A stretch of DNA of 64,000 bases from JAKFWF01 sp963732635 (GCA_963732635.1 CAVTAL010000035.1:124001-188000); one strand, 5' to 3'; counted from the stretch's first letter, positions 35,888-46,534 are shown. Notes: generated by a model from the letters alone, not told the origin. A program made the numbers and translations.

Positions 35888-36457
35888 TCAGTAAACATAG
35901 TTATGTAGATACAATTCATCTAGCGCATGAAGCTCAGGCCTGGAAGCACCGACGACCTCAAGAAGTGTTCGAACTTCCACTTCGGCAGGGTCGATGCCGA
36001 AATGACGGGCACCGACAACTTTTTCGTGGCCAAGAGAACTCAAGAACCGCTCTATCGCCAAGACTAGAGCCGGGGAATACTCACCTTCGCTTGGCACGCA
36101 AATATTATTGATTTTGCAGCACTGCAGTAGCTTTTGCGTGTCTTCGGAACTTGCGAGGCTCGAAACGATCCGTTTAGATCCCGTAAGTCGTAAAGCCCGG
36201 TTCACTCGTTTCGGCAATTCCAGTCCGCTAAGCAGTCCAACTTCCGCCCAAGAAACTCCTGCCGCCGATGTAAAACCCTGTCGCCTCGCTGCTGCCCACA
36301 GATCACCAGGCAAGCACTCGGGGTCCCACTGATGGCCGCATTTGCCTGCGCGCAAGAAGGGGTTAAATGCAACAAAGACATGACTGAAGGTCGGCGCGAA
36401 GTGAGCCAAATATGGGATGGTGTCGTCTAGCGGATAGCATACGGGCAAATTCTTCAC
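35888..36457 (-). CDS. Orphan hypothetical protein, lower GC than neighbours
   Basis: 189 residues from GTG 36457. The base composition is visibly less GC-rich than the surrounding genes and the codons are less biased, suggesting transfer. The N-terminal part DDTIPYLAHFAPTFSHVFVAF and the Cys/Trp segment AGKCGHQWDPECLPGDLW are the most distinctive. No signal peptide, membrane span or known motif was found. It follows the repeat array and precedes fsa on the same strand with a gap of about 210 bases. Function unknown; it could be an accessory or defence-related gene, but nothing in the sequence shows that. Confidence 0.5.
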   Translation of the reverse strand: MKNLPVCYPLDDTIPYLAHFAPTFSHVFVAFNPFLRAGKCGHQWDPECLPGDLWAAARRQGFTSAAGVSWAEVGLLSGLELPKRVNRALRLTGSKRIVSSLASSEDTQKLLQCCKINNICVPSEGEYSPALVLAIERFLSSLGHEKVVGARHFGIDPAEVEVRTLLEVVGASRPELHALDELYLHNYVY

Positions 36458-36670
36458 TGGCCATCAAAACTCCAAATCTACAAGCTGGAGCTTAGCTCAA
36501 ACAACGCACACACACCACTGTTCATGATGGCCGTTCTTGGCCCGATGTCGGAAGTCGCTCACGGGCAGATGGCACGAGGATTGCGGCGGCAGTTGTCAGG
36601 ATCGATTGCGGCAGGTCAATCCCACCAAGCGGCCGACGTCCGCTCCATCCGCATTTTACCACCACCCCCC

Positions 36671-37324
36671 TCAAATCTTCTGCCCCGTCTTCTTCCAGTC
36701 GGCCATGAACTGTTCGATGCCTTTGTCGGTCAGGGGGTGTTTGACGAGGGCTTTCAGGATCGCCGGCGGCACGGTGACGACATCGGCGCCGATCAAGGCG
36801 GCGTCCTTGACGTGATTGACGGTGCGGATCGAGGCGGCGAGGATCTCGGTCGTCAGGCTCGCGTAGTTGTCGTAGATGGTGCGGATATCCGAGATCAGCT
36901 CCATGCCATCGATGCCCTGGTCGTCGAGCCGGCCGACAAACGGCGAAATGAACGTCGCGCCGGCCTTGGCCGCCAGCAACGCCTGATTGGCCGAGAAGCA
37001 CAGCGTGACGTTGACCATGGTGCCTTCCGCCGTCAGCGTCTTGCAGGCCTTCAAGCCCTCCCAGGTCAGCGGCAGTTTGACGGTGACGTTCTTCGCGATC
37101 TTGGCCAGCGTGCGGCCTTCGGAGATCATGCCGTCGTAGTCGAGGGCTGCAACCTCGGCGCTGACCGGGCCCGGTACGATGGCGCAGATTTCCTTTATGA
37201 TGGTCTTGAAGTCGCGGCCGGCCTTGGCCACCAGTGACGGGTTGGTGGTGACGCCATCCAGGAGGCCGGTTGCGGCCAGATCGGCGATTTCGGCCACATC
37301 CGCGGTGTCGACGAAGAACTTCAT
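36671..37324 (-). CDS. Transaldolase family (fructose-6-phosphate aldolase-like)
   Basis: 217 residues from ATG 37324 (MKFFVDTADVAEI), the size of the short transaldolase/FSA subfamily. DGVTTNPSLVAKAG and the Schiff-base Lys in NVTVKLPLTWEGL mark the active site; GATFISPFVGRLDDQG and VNHVKDAALIGADVVTVPP complete the barrel. It acts in the pentose phosphate pathway as transaldolase or in aldol cleavage of fructose 6-phosphate. It is divergent from priA, with about 115 bases between the chosen starts. Confidence 0.93.
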   Translation of the reverse strand: MKFFVDTADVAEIADLAATGLLDGVTTNPSLVAKAGRDFKTIIKEICAIVPGPVSAEVAALDYDGMISEGRTLAKIAKNVTVKLPLTWEGLKACKTLTAEGTMVNVTLCFSANQALLAAKAGATFISPFVGRLDDQGIDGMELISDIRTIYDNYASLTTEILAASIRTVNHVKDAALIGADVVTVPPAILKALVKHPLTDKGIEQFMADWKKTGQKI

Positions 37325-37440
37325 GGTAACAGGCCTCCCTGGCGCCTTGAGGCCATCGCAATCCGTGGCCAAGGCTGAGCATTAATTGATTCGACCCTTG
37401 TAATCCGGTGGTTAGCGGTTTGAACAGTCTGTTCGATGAT

Positions 37441-39639
37441 ATGGCGCAAACAGAAGCAAGACCGGCAACCGTGCCGGTGCTGCTGCCGGTGGCGCTCGAC
37501 CAGACCTACGACTACCTGCTGCCGGCGGGGCTGGAACTCGAAGCCGGCAGCTTCATCATCGTGCCATTCGGGCCGCAGTCGCGCATCGGCGTGGTGTGGG
37601 ACCGGGTGCTCGGCGACAACGACAAGCCGTTCAACCTCAAGAAGATGAAGACGGTAACGGATCGCATTGATGTGCCGCCGCTGCCGGCACTGTCGATGCG
37701 ATTCGCCGAGTGGATCGCGAAATACACGCTGTCGCCACTCGGCATGGTGCTGCGCATGATGATGGGGGCGCAGTCGGCGTTCGAACCGCAAAAGCCACGC
37801 ACCGGGGTGCGCCTGGCCGAGGGCGCGCACGAACCACCGCGCATGACGCCGGCCCGCCTGAAGGCACTGGATGTCGCGAGCGACGGGCTGATCCGGGCGA
37901 AGTCGGCGCTCGCGGCCGAAGCCACGGTCTCGACCGGCGTGGTCGATGGCTTGGTCGAAGCCGGACTGCTGGTCGAGGTGCAGATCCCGGAAAAGACCTA
38001 CCGCACGCCGCAGCCCGATCACGCCAGCCCTGAATTCGGCGAGCATCAGATGCCGGCGGTCGAAACACTGCGGTCGGCGATCGACGGCCGCAATTTCTCG
38101 GTGTCGCTGCTCGACGGCGTCACCGGCTCGGGCAAGACCGAAGTCTATTTCGAGGCCGTCGCGCGAACGCTGGCACAGGGCCGACAGGCGGTGATCATGC
38201 TGCCGGAAATTGCTCTGACGAGTCAGTTCATGGATCGGTTCGAGCGCCGCTTCGGCTGTCCACCGGTGGAATGGCATTCGGCACTATCAGGGCCAGAACG
38301 CGGCCGGATCTGGCGAGCGGCGGCGACCGGCGGCGCGCGTGTGGTGGTCGGCGCGCGCTCGGCATTGTTCCTGCCCTACGAGAACCTCGGCCTCATCATC
38401 GTCGACGAAGAGCACGACCCTGGCTTCAAGCAAGATGATCGGGTCCACTATCAGGCGCGCGACATGGCGGTGGTGCGCGGCAGCATCGGCAAAATTCCGG
38501 TGATCCTGGCCAGCGCCACGCCGTCGATTGAAAGTCACGTCAACGCACGCACCGGACGCTATCGCCACATCATCCTGCCCGGAAGGTTCTCCGGTGTCGA
38601 AATGCCGGAGGTGTCGGCGATCGACTTGCGCCGCGATCCGCCCGAGCGCGGCCGCTGGCTGTCGCCGGTATTGGTCGAGGCGATGAAGGAAGCCCGCGCG
38701 CGGGGCCAGCAATCATTATTGTTTCTCAATCGTCGCGGCTATGCGCCGTTGACGTTGTGCCGCTCCTGCGGCCATCGCTTCGAATGTCCGCAATGCAGCG
38801 CGTGGCTGGTCGAGCACCGGTTCAAGAAGCGCCTCAATTGCCACCACTGCGGCTTCTCGCTGCCGCTGCCGGAGAAGTGCCCGAAGTGCGGCGAACCGGA
38901 CAGCCTCGTCGCCTGCGGGCCGGGGGTCGAGCGCATCGCCGAGGAAGTCGCCGAGCGGTTCCCGGATGCCCGATTGGCACTGCTGTCGAGCGATCTCATT
39001 CCTGGCCTCGTCGAAATGCGCGAGGTGATCCACCGCATCGAGCGCGGCGAGGCCGATATCATCGTCGGCACCCAGATTGTCGCCAAGGGCCACAACTTCC
39101 CGGACCTCAATCTCGTCGGCATCGTCGACGGCGATCTCGGGCTCGGACAAGCCGACCCGCGCGCCGCCGAGCGCTCGTTCCAGCTCATGCATCAGGTAAC
39201 GGGGCGAGCCGGCCGCGCGCTCGCCAAGGGCCGTGGCTTCGTGCAGACGCACATGCCCGAACATCCGGTTATGGAGGCGATCATCAGCGGTGATCGCGAT
39301 GCGTTCATCGAGCGCGAGATCAAGCAGCGGCAACTCGGCATGCTGCCTCCTTATGGCCGACTCGCCGCTCTCATCGTATCGGCGCGCGAGAAGGAGGTCG
39401 CCGAGCGCTTTGCCCGCGAGATTGCACGTCGCGCACCACCGGCCGAGCGCATCGAACTGCTGGGCCCGGCCGAGGCGCCGATTTTCGTGGTCCGCGGCCG
39501 GCACCGCTGGCGGCTATTGCTGAAGGCGCCGCGCGAGATCGATATCCAAGCCTATCTGCGCGCCTGGCTTGCGGAGATGCCCGAAACCAAGGGCGATCTC
39601 CGTCTCAGTGTCGACATCGATCCCTACAGCTTCATGTGA
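37441..39639 (+). CDS. priA: Primosomal replication restart helicase PriA
   Basis: 732 residues from ATG 37441 (GTG 37408 possible). An N-terminal DNA-binding domain begins ATVPVLLPVALDQTYDYLLP. Helicase motif I is GVTGSGKTEVY, motif II VDEEHD, motif III ASATPSIES. Eight Cys in two zinc-binding clusters follow (CRSCGHRFECPQC and CHHCGFSLPLPEKCPKC), then motif V IVGTQIVAKGHNFP and motif VI HQVTGRAGR. It restarts stalled replication forks by loading the helicase. Confidence 0.96.
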   Translation: MAQTEARPATVPVLLPVALDQTYDYLLPAGLELEAGSFIIVPFGPQSRIGVVWDRVLGDNDKPFNLKKMKTVTDRIDVPPLPALSMRFAEWIAKYTLSPLGMVLRMMMGAQSAFEPQKPRTGVRLAEGAHEPPRMTPARLKALDVASDGLIRAKSALAAEATVSTGVVDGLVEAGLLVEVQIPEKTYRTPQPDHASPEFGEHQMPAVETLRSAIDGRNFSVSLLDGVTGSGKTEVYFEAVARTLAQGRQAVIMLPEIALTSQFMDRFERRFGCPPVEWHSALSGPERGRIWRAAATGGARVVVGARSALFLPYENLGLIIVDEEHDPGFKQDDRVHYQARDMAVVRGSIGKIPVILASATPSIESHVNARTGRYRHIILPGRFSGVEMPEVSAIDLRRDPPERGRWLSPVLVEAMKEARARGQQSLLFLNRRGYAPLTLCRSCGHRFECPQCSAWLVEHRFKKRLNCHHCGFSLPLPEKCPKCGEPDSLVACGPGVERIAEEVAERFPDARLALLSSDLIPGLVEMREVIHRIERGEADIIVGTQIVAKGHNFPDLNLVGIVDGDLGLGQADPRAAERSFQLMHQVTGRAGRALAKGRGFVQTHMPEHPVMEAIISGDRDAFIEREIKQRQLGMLPPYGRLAALIVSAREKEVAERFAREIARRAPPAERIELLGPAEAPIFVVRGRHRWRLLLKAPREIDIQAYLRAWLAEMPETKGDLRLSVDIDPYSFM

Positions 39640-39645
39640 GCGAAC

Positions 39646-39954
39646 TCACCAGTGACGATGATGGTGCCGATGATGCCGATGCCGCACCACGTAACGACGC
39701 GGCGCGTAGCTGTAATAGCCGTAGGTCGGACGGTAGTAATAGCCATCGTCGTAGTAGCGATGGCGACGATACTGGTTGGCCAGAATGCCGCCGACGATCA
39801 GCGAACCGATGCCTAGTGCCAGCGCACCGCCATGATGGCGGCGATAACGCGCCTCGGCCGGTGCGGTGGTGATGACGCCAACGAGCGTCGCTAGAGCGAT
39901 TGCCAGTATGGCTGACCGCTTACGTATCGAACCAAACGATTTCGCGTCGGACAT
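39646..39954 (-). CDS. Small exported His/Arg/Tyr-rich protein
   Basis: 102 residues from ATG 39954. A signal or anchor segment (about 12-34, ending PAEA) is followed by a Gly-rich hydrophobic patch GALALGIGSLIVGGILA and a tail dominated by Tyr, Arg and His (YYDDGYYYRPTYGYYSY, then a His/Arg run). This composition is common in small rhizobial envelope proteins near BA14K-like genes. Metal or polyanion binding is possible from the His-rich tail but not shown. It converges with priA, seven bases between stops. Confidence 0.65.
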   Translation of the reverse strand: MSDAKSFGSIRKRSAILAIALATLVGVITTAPAEARYRRHHGGALALGIGSLIVGGILANQYRRHRYYDDGYYYRPTYGYYSYAPRRYVVRHRHHRHHHRHW

Positions 39955-40109
39955 GTTCAAACTCCTTCACGCGGCTCACATTCATGCAGAAGACGTACTC
40001 CAGGCTCGCCTTGACCTCGCAACGTGCGAGCAAACTCCACGCACCCGGCTAGTGTAGACAACGTGGCACGCAACCGATTGTTCCGAGGCCGGTTGCCGGG
40101 ATTCGGTAT

Positions 40110-40640
40110 TCATTCGAGATACGGACAAAGTTCGCGATCGCCGTCGCTGTTGATGATTGTGCCGCTGTCCCAGTCGAAACTTTCGAAGTCGTTGGCGCAA
40201 GCTTCGGCATCGCTCGGACGCGAACGGACGAGCCCGCTGCCAACGATGATGGCACCGGCGGCAGCCGCGCCGTAACCCCAGGGACGCCAGCCCCAACCGC
40301 GACGCGGCCCATCGTGATGACGGCGAGGCGCGGGAGCAACATATCGGACAGGCGGCGGCGCGAAGTGGCGCGGCGCCGGTCGCACCCAATGCGGCATGGT
40401 ATGAGGCTGCCGCGAAATGCGTGGCGCGCTCAGCGCACTCGGCCGGGCCTGCGGCGCCACGAGCCGGACATGCGGCGAACTCGGCCTGGCCAGCGGCGCC
40501 GGCCTCGCGGATTGCGCGCCGTGCGGGCGATGCTTCGAGTCAGGCTGCTGCGCCGACGCCGAGTTGGCGACCATCGCCAGATTCGACAGCAGCATGCTCG
40601 CCACGACAGTGGAAACACCAATCTTGCGCTTGAACGACAT
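40110..40640 (-). CDS. BA14K-like exported protein
   Basis: 176 residues from ATG 40640. A signal peptide ends near ANSASAQ. The middle is rich in Pro, Arg and His (for example HWVRPAPRHFAPPPVRYVAP). A Gly/Ala hydrophobic stretch (YGAAAAGAIIVGSGL) leads to the C-terminal motif CANDFESFDWDSGTIINSDG...CP, the BA14K family signature with its paired Cys. BA14K is a Brucella immunoreactive lectin-like protein; relatives are widespread in Rhizobiales. It is transcribed away from atpH. Confidence 0.78.
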   Translation of the reverse strand: MSFKRKIGVSTVVASMLLSNLAMVANSASAQQPDSKHRPHGAQSARPAPLARPSSPHVRLVAPQARPSALSAPRISRQPHTMPHWVRPAPRHFAPPPVRYVAPAPRRHHDGPRRGWGWRPWGYGAAAAGAIIVGSGLVRSRPSDAEACANDFESFDWDSGTIINSDGDRELCPYLE

Positions 40641-40995
40641 TTTCAAACCCCATGCCCCATTGGTGACGCCGCGAAAGACCTATCCGCGCGCTAATTGATC
40701 AGTCTATTGCAACGTTCTTGAACGCACTTTGAACGCACCTTGCAGCATTCGTTCATGTTGTGCCGCGCGCTGGTGCCGCGTGCCCCCCTGCTAAATGCGG
40801 CATCAAGTGCGCACAACACCCTGTTGATGCCCTGCGCGACCCATGCTAAGGCGAGCCCAACTTGATGAAGAAGCCGGTCGGTGCCATTTGCGCCGCCTGA
40901 GCTTTTTTTGTTGAGCTGGGGCCGCGCGGGCAACCGCCGCAGAATGACCTTCCCTCCCGAAAAGCTTGAACTTAGACCTCACGAGAGCGTTCGAA
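40641..40995. promoter_or_regulatory. Divergent intergenic region between the BA14K-like gene and atpH
   Basis: 355 bases without a gene. It must contain the promoters of the atp operon and of the BA14K-like gene, but I see no convincing sigma-70 pair with correct spacing. A GAACGCAC duplication (TTGAACGCACTTTGAACGCACC, near 40717-40738) is the only repeated feature. Confidence 0.4.
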
Positions 40996-41556
40996 GTGGC
41001 GAATGATGACCCGATGATGGCGAGTGTGGCCGGTCGCTATGCGTCCGCGCTGTACGATCTCGCAACCGAGCAAAATCAAGTGAAGCCGGTCGAGCAGGCG
41101 ATTACCCAGATACAGAGTTTGCTCGATTCCAGTGACGATCTACGCAACTTGGTCCGCAGCCCGGTATTTTCCGCCGACGAGCAGGGCAAGGCGTTGACCG
41201 CAGTCATGGAAAAGGCCGGCATAACCGGCCTGACCGCAAATTTCATCAAGTTGATCGCCAAGAACCGGCGCTTGTTCGTGCTGCCGGAGATGATCAAGAA
41301 TTACCACGCGCTCGCCGCTCGCGGCCGTGGCGAGATGCAGGCCGAAGTGACCTCGGCCGTCGCGCTTAACGAAGCGCAGATGCAGCAGCTCAAAGACACG
41401 TTGAAGGCCTCGGTCGGCAAGGACGTCTCCGTGACATCCCGCGTTGATCCGGGCCTGCTCGGCGGCCTGATCGTCAAGGTCGGCAGTCGCATGATCGACA
41501 GCTCGCTTCGTACGAAGCTGAATAGTCTCAAGATCGCCATGAAAGAGGTTGGCTGA
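40996..41556 (+). CDS. atpH: ATP synthase F1 delta subunit
   Basis: 186 residues from GTG 40996, the usual length in Rhizobiales; ATG 41014 and TTG 40966 are alternatives. SVAGRYASALYDLA is the conserved N-terminal helix and VDPGLLGGLIVKVGSRMIDSSLRTKL the C-terminal signature. Delta links the F1 head to the peripheral stalk of the membrane ATP synthase. Its last base is the first base of the atpA start codon (TGATGG overlap), so the two are translationally coupled. Confidence 0.93.
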   Translation: MANDDPMMASVAGRYASALYDLATEQNQVKPVEQAITQIQSLLDSSDDLRNLVRSPVFSADEQGKALTAVMEKAGITGLTANFIKLIAKNRRLFVLPEMIKNYHALAARGRGEMQAEVTSAVALNEAQMQQLKDTLKASVGKDVSVTSRVDPGLLGGLIVKVGSRMIDSSLRTKLNSLKIAMKEVG

Positions 41557-43082
41557 TGGAAATTCGCGCCGCTGAGATCTCCTCAATTCTGAAGGAGCAG
41601 ATCAAAAATTTCGGCAAGGAGGCGCAAGTCTCCGAGATCGGTCAGGTGTTGTCCGTCGGTGACGGCATCGCCCGTGTCTATGGCCTCGACAACGTCCAGG
41701 CCGGCGAGATGGTTGAATTCCCGGGCAATGTCCGCGGCATGGCGCTGAACCTCGAAGCCGACAACGTCGGCGTCGTGATCTTCGGCGACGACCGCGCCAT
41801 CAAGGAAGGCGACACTGTCAAGCGCACCGGCTCGATCGTGGAAGTTCCGATCGGCAAGGGTCTGCTCGGCCGCGTCGTCGACGCGCTCGGCAACCCGATC
41901 GACGGCAAGGGCCCGATCAAGTCGGATACCAAGTCACGCGTCGACATCAAGGCGCCCGGCATTCTGCCGCGCAAGTCGGTGCACGAGCCGATGGCGACCG
42001 GTCTCAAGGCGATCGACGCCCTGATCCCGATCGGCCGTGGTCAGCGCGAGTTGATCATCGGCGATCGCCAGACCGGCAAGACCGCCGTGGCGCTCGACAC
42101 CATTCTGAATCAGAAGTCGCTGAATAAAGGCACCGACGAGAGCCAGAAGCTCTATTGCGTCTATGTCGCAATTGGCCAGAAGCGTTCGACCGTCGCCCAG
42201 TTCGTGAAGACGCTGGAAGAGAACGGCGCGTTGGAATACACGATCGTTGTTGCAGCGACCGCCTCCGATCCGGCACCAATGCAGTATCTGGCGCCGTTCA
42301 CCGGCTGCACGATGGGCGAATACTTCCGCGACAACAAAATGCACGCCGTCATCATCTATGATGACTTGTCGAAGCAGGCCGTTGCTTACCGCCAGATGTC
42401 GCTGCTGCTTCGTCGTCCGCCAGGTCGCGAAGCCTACCCCGGCGACGTGTTCTATCTCCATAGCCGCCTGCTCGAGCGCGCCGCCAAGATGGGCGATGCC
42501 GCCGGCAAAGGCTCGCTGACCGCGCTGCCGGTCATCGAAACCCAGGGCAACGACGTGTCGGCGTTCATTCCGACCAACGTGATCTCGATCACCGACGGCC
42601 AGATCTTCCTTGAAACCGACCTGTTCTACCAAGGCATCCGGCCAGCCGTGAACGTCGGTCTGTCAGTGTCGCGCGTCGGTTCGTCAGCGCAGACCAAGGC
42701 GATGAAGAAGGTCGCCGGCAAGATCAAGGGCGAGCTGGCGCAGTACCGCGAAATGGCGGCGTTCGCCCAGTTCGGTTCCGATCTCGACGCCGCGACGCAG
42801 AAGCTGCTCGCCCGTGGTTCGCGCCTGACCGAACTCCTGAAGCAGGGGCAGTTCTCGCCGCTGAAAATGGAAGAGCAGGTCTGCGTGATCTATGCCGGCG
42901 TCAACGGCTATCTCGATCCGCTGCCGCTCGACAAAATCAAGCCGTTCGAGGATGCGCTGCTGGCCAACCTGCGTTCGTCAGGCACGCTGCTCAGCAGTAT
43001 CCGCGACAGCAAGGACCTCTCCGACGCCGACGCGAACACGCTGAAGGGCGTGATCGAGACGGTGGCGAAGCAGTTCGTTTGA
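41556..43082 (+). CDS. atpA: ATP synthase F1 alpha subunit
   Basis: 508 residues. It forms the alpha3beta3 head; alpha binds nucleotide but is not catalytic. The P-loop is GDRQTGKTAVALD, preceded by PIGRGQRELIIG. The family signature PAVNVGLSVSRVGSSAQ and the arginine-finger Ser-Arg region are intact. The N-terminus MEIRAAEISSILKEQIKNF matches the delta-binding helix. It is followed by a hairpin repeat and atpG. Confidence 0.97.
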   Translation: MEIRAAEISSILKEQIKNFGKEAQVSEIGQVLSVGDGIARVYGLDNVQAGEMVEFPGNVRGMALNLEADNVGVVIFGDDRAIKEGDTVKRTGSIVEVPIGKGLLGRVVDALGNPIDGKGPIKSDTKSRVDIKAPGILPRKSVHEPMATGLKAIDALIPIGRGQRELIIGDRQTGKTAVALDTILNQKSLNKGTDESQKLYCVYVAIGQKRSTVAQFVKTLEENGALEYTIVVAATASDPAPMQYLAPFTGCTMGEYFRDNKMHAVIIYDDLSKQAVAYRQMSLLLRRPPGREAYPGDVFYLHSRLLERAAKMGDAAGKGSLTALPVIETQGNDVSAFIPTNVISITDGQIFLETDLFYQGIRPAVNVGLSVSRVGSSAQTKAMKKVAGKIKGELAQYREMAAFAQFGSDLDAATQKLLARGSRLTELLKQGQFSPLKMEEQVCVIYAGVNGYLDPLPLDKIKPFEDALLANLRSSGTLLSSIRDSKDLSDADANTLKGVIETVAKQFV

Positions 43083-43112
43083 GATCGAGGAGCGGGTTAG
43101 CGCTGGCTTTAG

Positions 43113-43165
43113 CCTGGCACCACTCCACGTGCAACCGAGTTGCCAGGCTAGAAGCCAGGCACCGT
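43113..43165. repeat. Hairpin repeat between atpA and atpG
   Basis: CCTGGCACCACTCC, TGCCAGGCTAGA and CCAGGCACCGT match the element at 7435-7481 in order and wording. Inverted TGGCA/TGCCA and GCCTGG/CCAGGC pairs allow folding. It lies in a 104-base gap of an operon where genes are expected to be close. Confidence 0.6.
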
Positions 43166-43186
43166 CGACCCACGGGTTAGAGATCG

Positions 43187-44074
43187 ATGGCCTCCTTAAA
43201 AGATATGCGCAACCGCATCGCCTCCGTGAAGGCGACGCGCAAGATCACCAAAGCCATGCAGATGGTGGCTGCCGCCAAACTGCGCCGGGCACAGGAAGCT
43301 GCGACCGCCGCCCGCCCCTATGCCACGCGCATGGACGCGATGCTGGCCAATCTCAACGCCCGCGTCACCAACAAGGACGGCGCCTCGCCGTTGCTGGTCG
43401 GTACGGGAAGCGACAAGGTCCATCTGCTGGTCGTCATGACCGCAGAGCGCGGCCTATGCGGCGGCTTCAACGGCAACATCGCCAAGCTCGCCCGTGCCGA
43501 TGCTCAGCGTCTGGTGCGTGAAGGCAAGACCGTGAAGTTCATCATGGTCGGCAAGAAGGGCGCCGACGCGCTGCGCCGCGAATTCGGCAAGATGGTCGTC
43601 GACCGCGTCGATCTCAAGGCTGTCAAGCAGCTCGGTTTCGCCAACGCCGAGGAGATTTCGGGCAAGATCCTGAAGATGTTCGAGGCCAAGGAATTCGACG
43701 TCTGCACGATGTATTTCTCGGAATTCAAGTCGGTGATCGCGCAGAAGCCGACGGCGCTGCAGCTGATCCCGGCCAAGGTGCCCGAGGAGAAAGCCGCCGC
43801 CAAGGATGGCAAGGCGATGGCGGTCAACGAATACGAGCCGGGTGAGGACGAAATCCTCGGCGTGCTGTTGACTCGCAACCTGTCGACACAGGTGTTTCGC
43901 GGACTGCTGGAGAATTCCGCTTCGGAGCAGGGCGCGCGCATGTCCGCCATGGACAACGCCACCCGCAACGCCGGCGACATGATCAATAAGCTGACAATCA
44001 AGTACAACCGTCAGCGGCAGGCCAACATCACCCGCGAACTCATCGAAATCATCTCGGGCGCCGAAGCGCTCTAG
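43187..44074 (+). CDS. atpG: ATP synthase F1 gamma subunit
   Basis: 295 residues. MASLKDMRNRIASVKATRKITKAMQMVAAAKLRRAQ is the N-terminal half of the central coiled-coil shaft (seen here in pieces: DMRNRIASV, KITKAMQMVAAAKLR). TAERGLCGGFNGNIAKLA is conserved. The C-terminal helix MSAMDNATRNAGDMINKL with RQANITRELIEI turns inside the alpha-beta ring. All parts are intact. Confidence 0.96.
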   Translation: MASLKDMRNRIASVKATRKITKAMQMVAAAKLRRAQEAATAARPYATRMDAMLANLNARVTNKDGASPLLVGTGSDKVHLLVVMTAERGLCGGFNGNIAKLARADAQRLVREGKTVKFIMVGKKGADALRREFGKMVVDRVDLKAVKQLGFANAEEISGKILKMFEAKEFDVCTMYFSEFKSVIAQKPTALQLIPAKVPEEKAAAKDGKAMAVNEYEPGEDEILGVLLTRNLSTQVFRGLLENSASEQGARMSAMDNATRNAGDMINKLTIKYNRQRQANITRELIEIISGAEAL

Positions 44075-44091
44075 GATTGCAGGAAACGCAG

Positions 44092-44179
44092 GTTGGGTTG
44101 AGCGCGGAAATTCGCGCTTAACCCAACAAGGACTGGAACGAGATCATGTTGGGTTACGGCCTTGTCGGCCTAACTCAAC
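44092..44179. repeat. Two GTTGGGTT/AACCCAAC-type hairpins between atpG and atpD
   Basis: The first hairpin pairs GTTGGGTT (44092-44099) and AGCGCG with CGCGCT and AACCCAAC (ending 44127), a 15-bp stem with one G-T pair. The second pairs GTTGGGTTA (from 44148) with TAACTCAAC (to 44179) around GGCC/GGCC. The same unit recurs after atpC at 46535-46626. Confidence 0.8.
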
Positions 44180-44206
44180 CTACAAGTCGCAAACGAGGAC
44201 GAGAAC

Positions 44207-45646
<1,440 letters not shown>

Positions 45647-45694
45647 TAATCCGGCCGAATGGCCGCACATTGAACGCATGCAAGGGCACATCCC

Positions 45695-45964
45695 ATGGCT
45701 GATCAAGTGACTGCGAAGGCGCCATCCAAGTTCGGTGGTTGCTGCACTGAACTCAAGGAAGCGATGGCGGGCGAGGACTTCGACCCGCTGATCACCGAAG
45801 GCGACGATCAGGTTCTTTACATGGCCGTCGGTCTGATCGACCTCGAAGAGGAAGAGCCGGGCCTCGTCGATCATCCGCTATTCTTCTGCCCGTTCTGCGG
45901 CACCAAGCTGCAGTCCGAGGAAGAAGTGAAGGCAAAGGTCGCCGCCGAACCAGACGCGAGCTAA
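45695..45964 (+). CDS. Small acidic CxxC (zinc-ribbon-like) protein inside the atp operon
   Basis: 89 residues from ATG 45695. N-terminal KFGGCCTELKEAMAG is followed by an acidic middle (LIDLEEEEPGLVDH) and a knuckle FFCPFCGTKLQSEEEV. The FCPFCGTKL phrase is typical of zinc-ribbon or rubredoxin-like half sites; with the GGCC pair it could make a four-Cys metal site. It sits between atpD and atpC on the same strand. I do not know a function; a metal-binding accessory factor of the ATP synthase or an unrelated passenger are both open. Codon use and coding potential look genuine. Confidence 0.72.
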   Translation: MADQVTAKAPSKFGGCCTELKEAMAGEDFDPLITEGDDQVLYMAVGLIDLEEEEPGLVDHPLFFCPFCGTKLQSEEEVKAKVAAEPDAS

Positions 45965-45975
45965 GTCGATCATAA

Positions 45976-46050
45976 GGCGGGAGAGCGCAGCGTAACCCGC
46001 CAACTTCTGCTGCTGCCGCACCATGGCGGATTACACTTCGCTAATCCGCC
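45976..46050. repeat. Two GGCGG-type hairpins before atpC
   Basis: GGCGGG (45976-45981) pairs with CCCGCC (45996-46001), and GGCGGATTA (46025-46033) with TAATCCGCC (46042-46050). These resemble common rhizobial intergenic hairpins and separate the CxxC protein gene from atpC. Confidence 0.7.
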
Positions 46051-46082
46051 CTACAAGATCGAACGGAACGAAAGACTTAGCG

Positions 46083-46487
46083 ATGGCAGGTACATTCAAG
46101 TTCGAGCTCGTTTCGCCAGAGCGCGTTTTGCTGTCGGCCGATGCCGAGCAGGCGATCCTGCCGGGCGCCGATGGCATCTTCACCGTGCTCGCCGGCCACG
46201 CGCCGGTCGTCACGACGCTGCTGCCAGGAGTGGTTCGCATTACGCTCGCCGGCGGTATCAAACGCATCTACGTCAAGGGTGGCTTCGCCGAAGTTGGCCC
46301 GGACAGCGTCACCGTGCTCGCCGAACGCGCTTTCATCACCGATGAGGTTGACCCGCGGCAGATCGAATCCGAACTCGCCTCGGCGCAGAAGTCGCTCGAC
46401 AATGGCCTCGACGACGACGCCCGCCTGCACATCACCCGCGCCATCGACGAGTTGCGCGCGCTGGTCGGGAATAAGGTCACGCCGTAG
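46083..46487 (+). CDS. atpC: ATP synthase F1 epsilon subunit
   Basis: 134 residues from ATG 46083, where the conserved TFKFELVSPERVLLS begins; the upstream in-frame part lies in a repeat hairpin. The beta-sandwich domain includes ILPGADGIFTVLAGHAPVVTTLLPGVV and the helical tail holds ALVGNK. Epsilon couples the shaft to the ring and can inhibit ATP hydrolysis. It is the last gene of the operon. Confidence 0.95.
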   Translation: MAGTFKFELVSPERVLLSADAEQAILPGADGIFTVLAGHAPVVTTLLPGVVRITLAGGIKRIYVKGGFAEVGPDSVTVLAERAFITDEVDPRQIESELASAQKSLDNGLDDDARLHITRAIDELRALVGNKVTP

Positions 46488-46534
46488 TTGGCAAGTTTTG
46501 GGTGGAATGCGTCAGCTTGGTGGCATTCCCGTAG

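Noticed and set aside
40823..40850. Sigma-70 promoter TTGATG-TGCTAA before atpH
   Set aside because: The spacing is only about 14 bases, too short to call.
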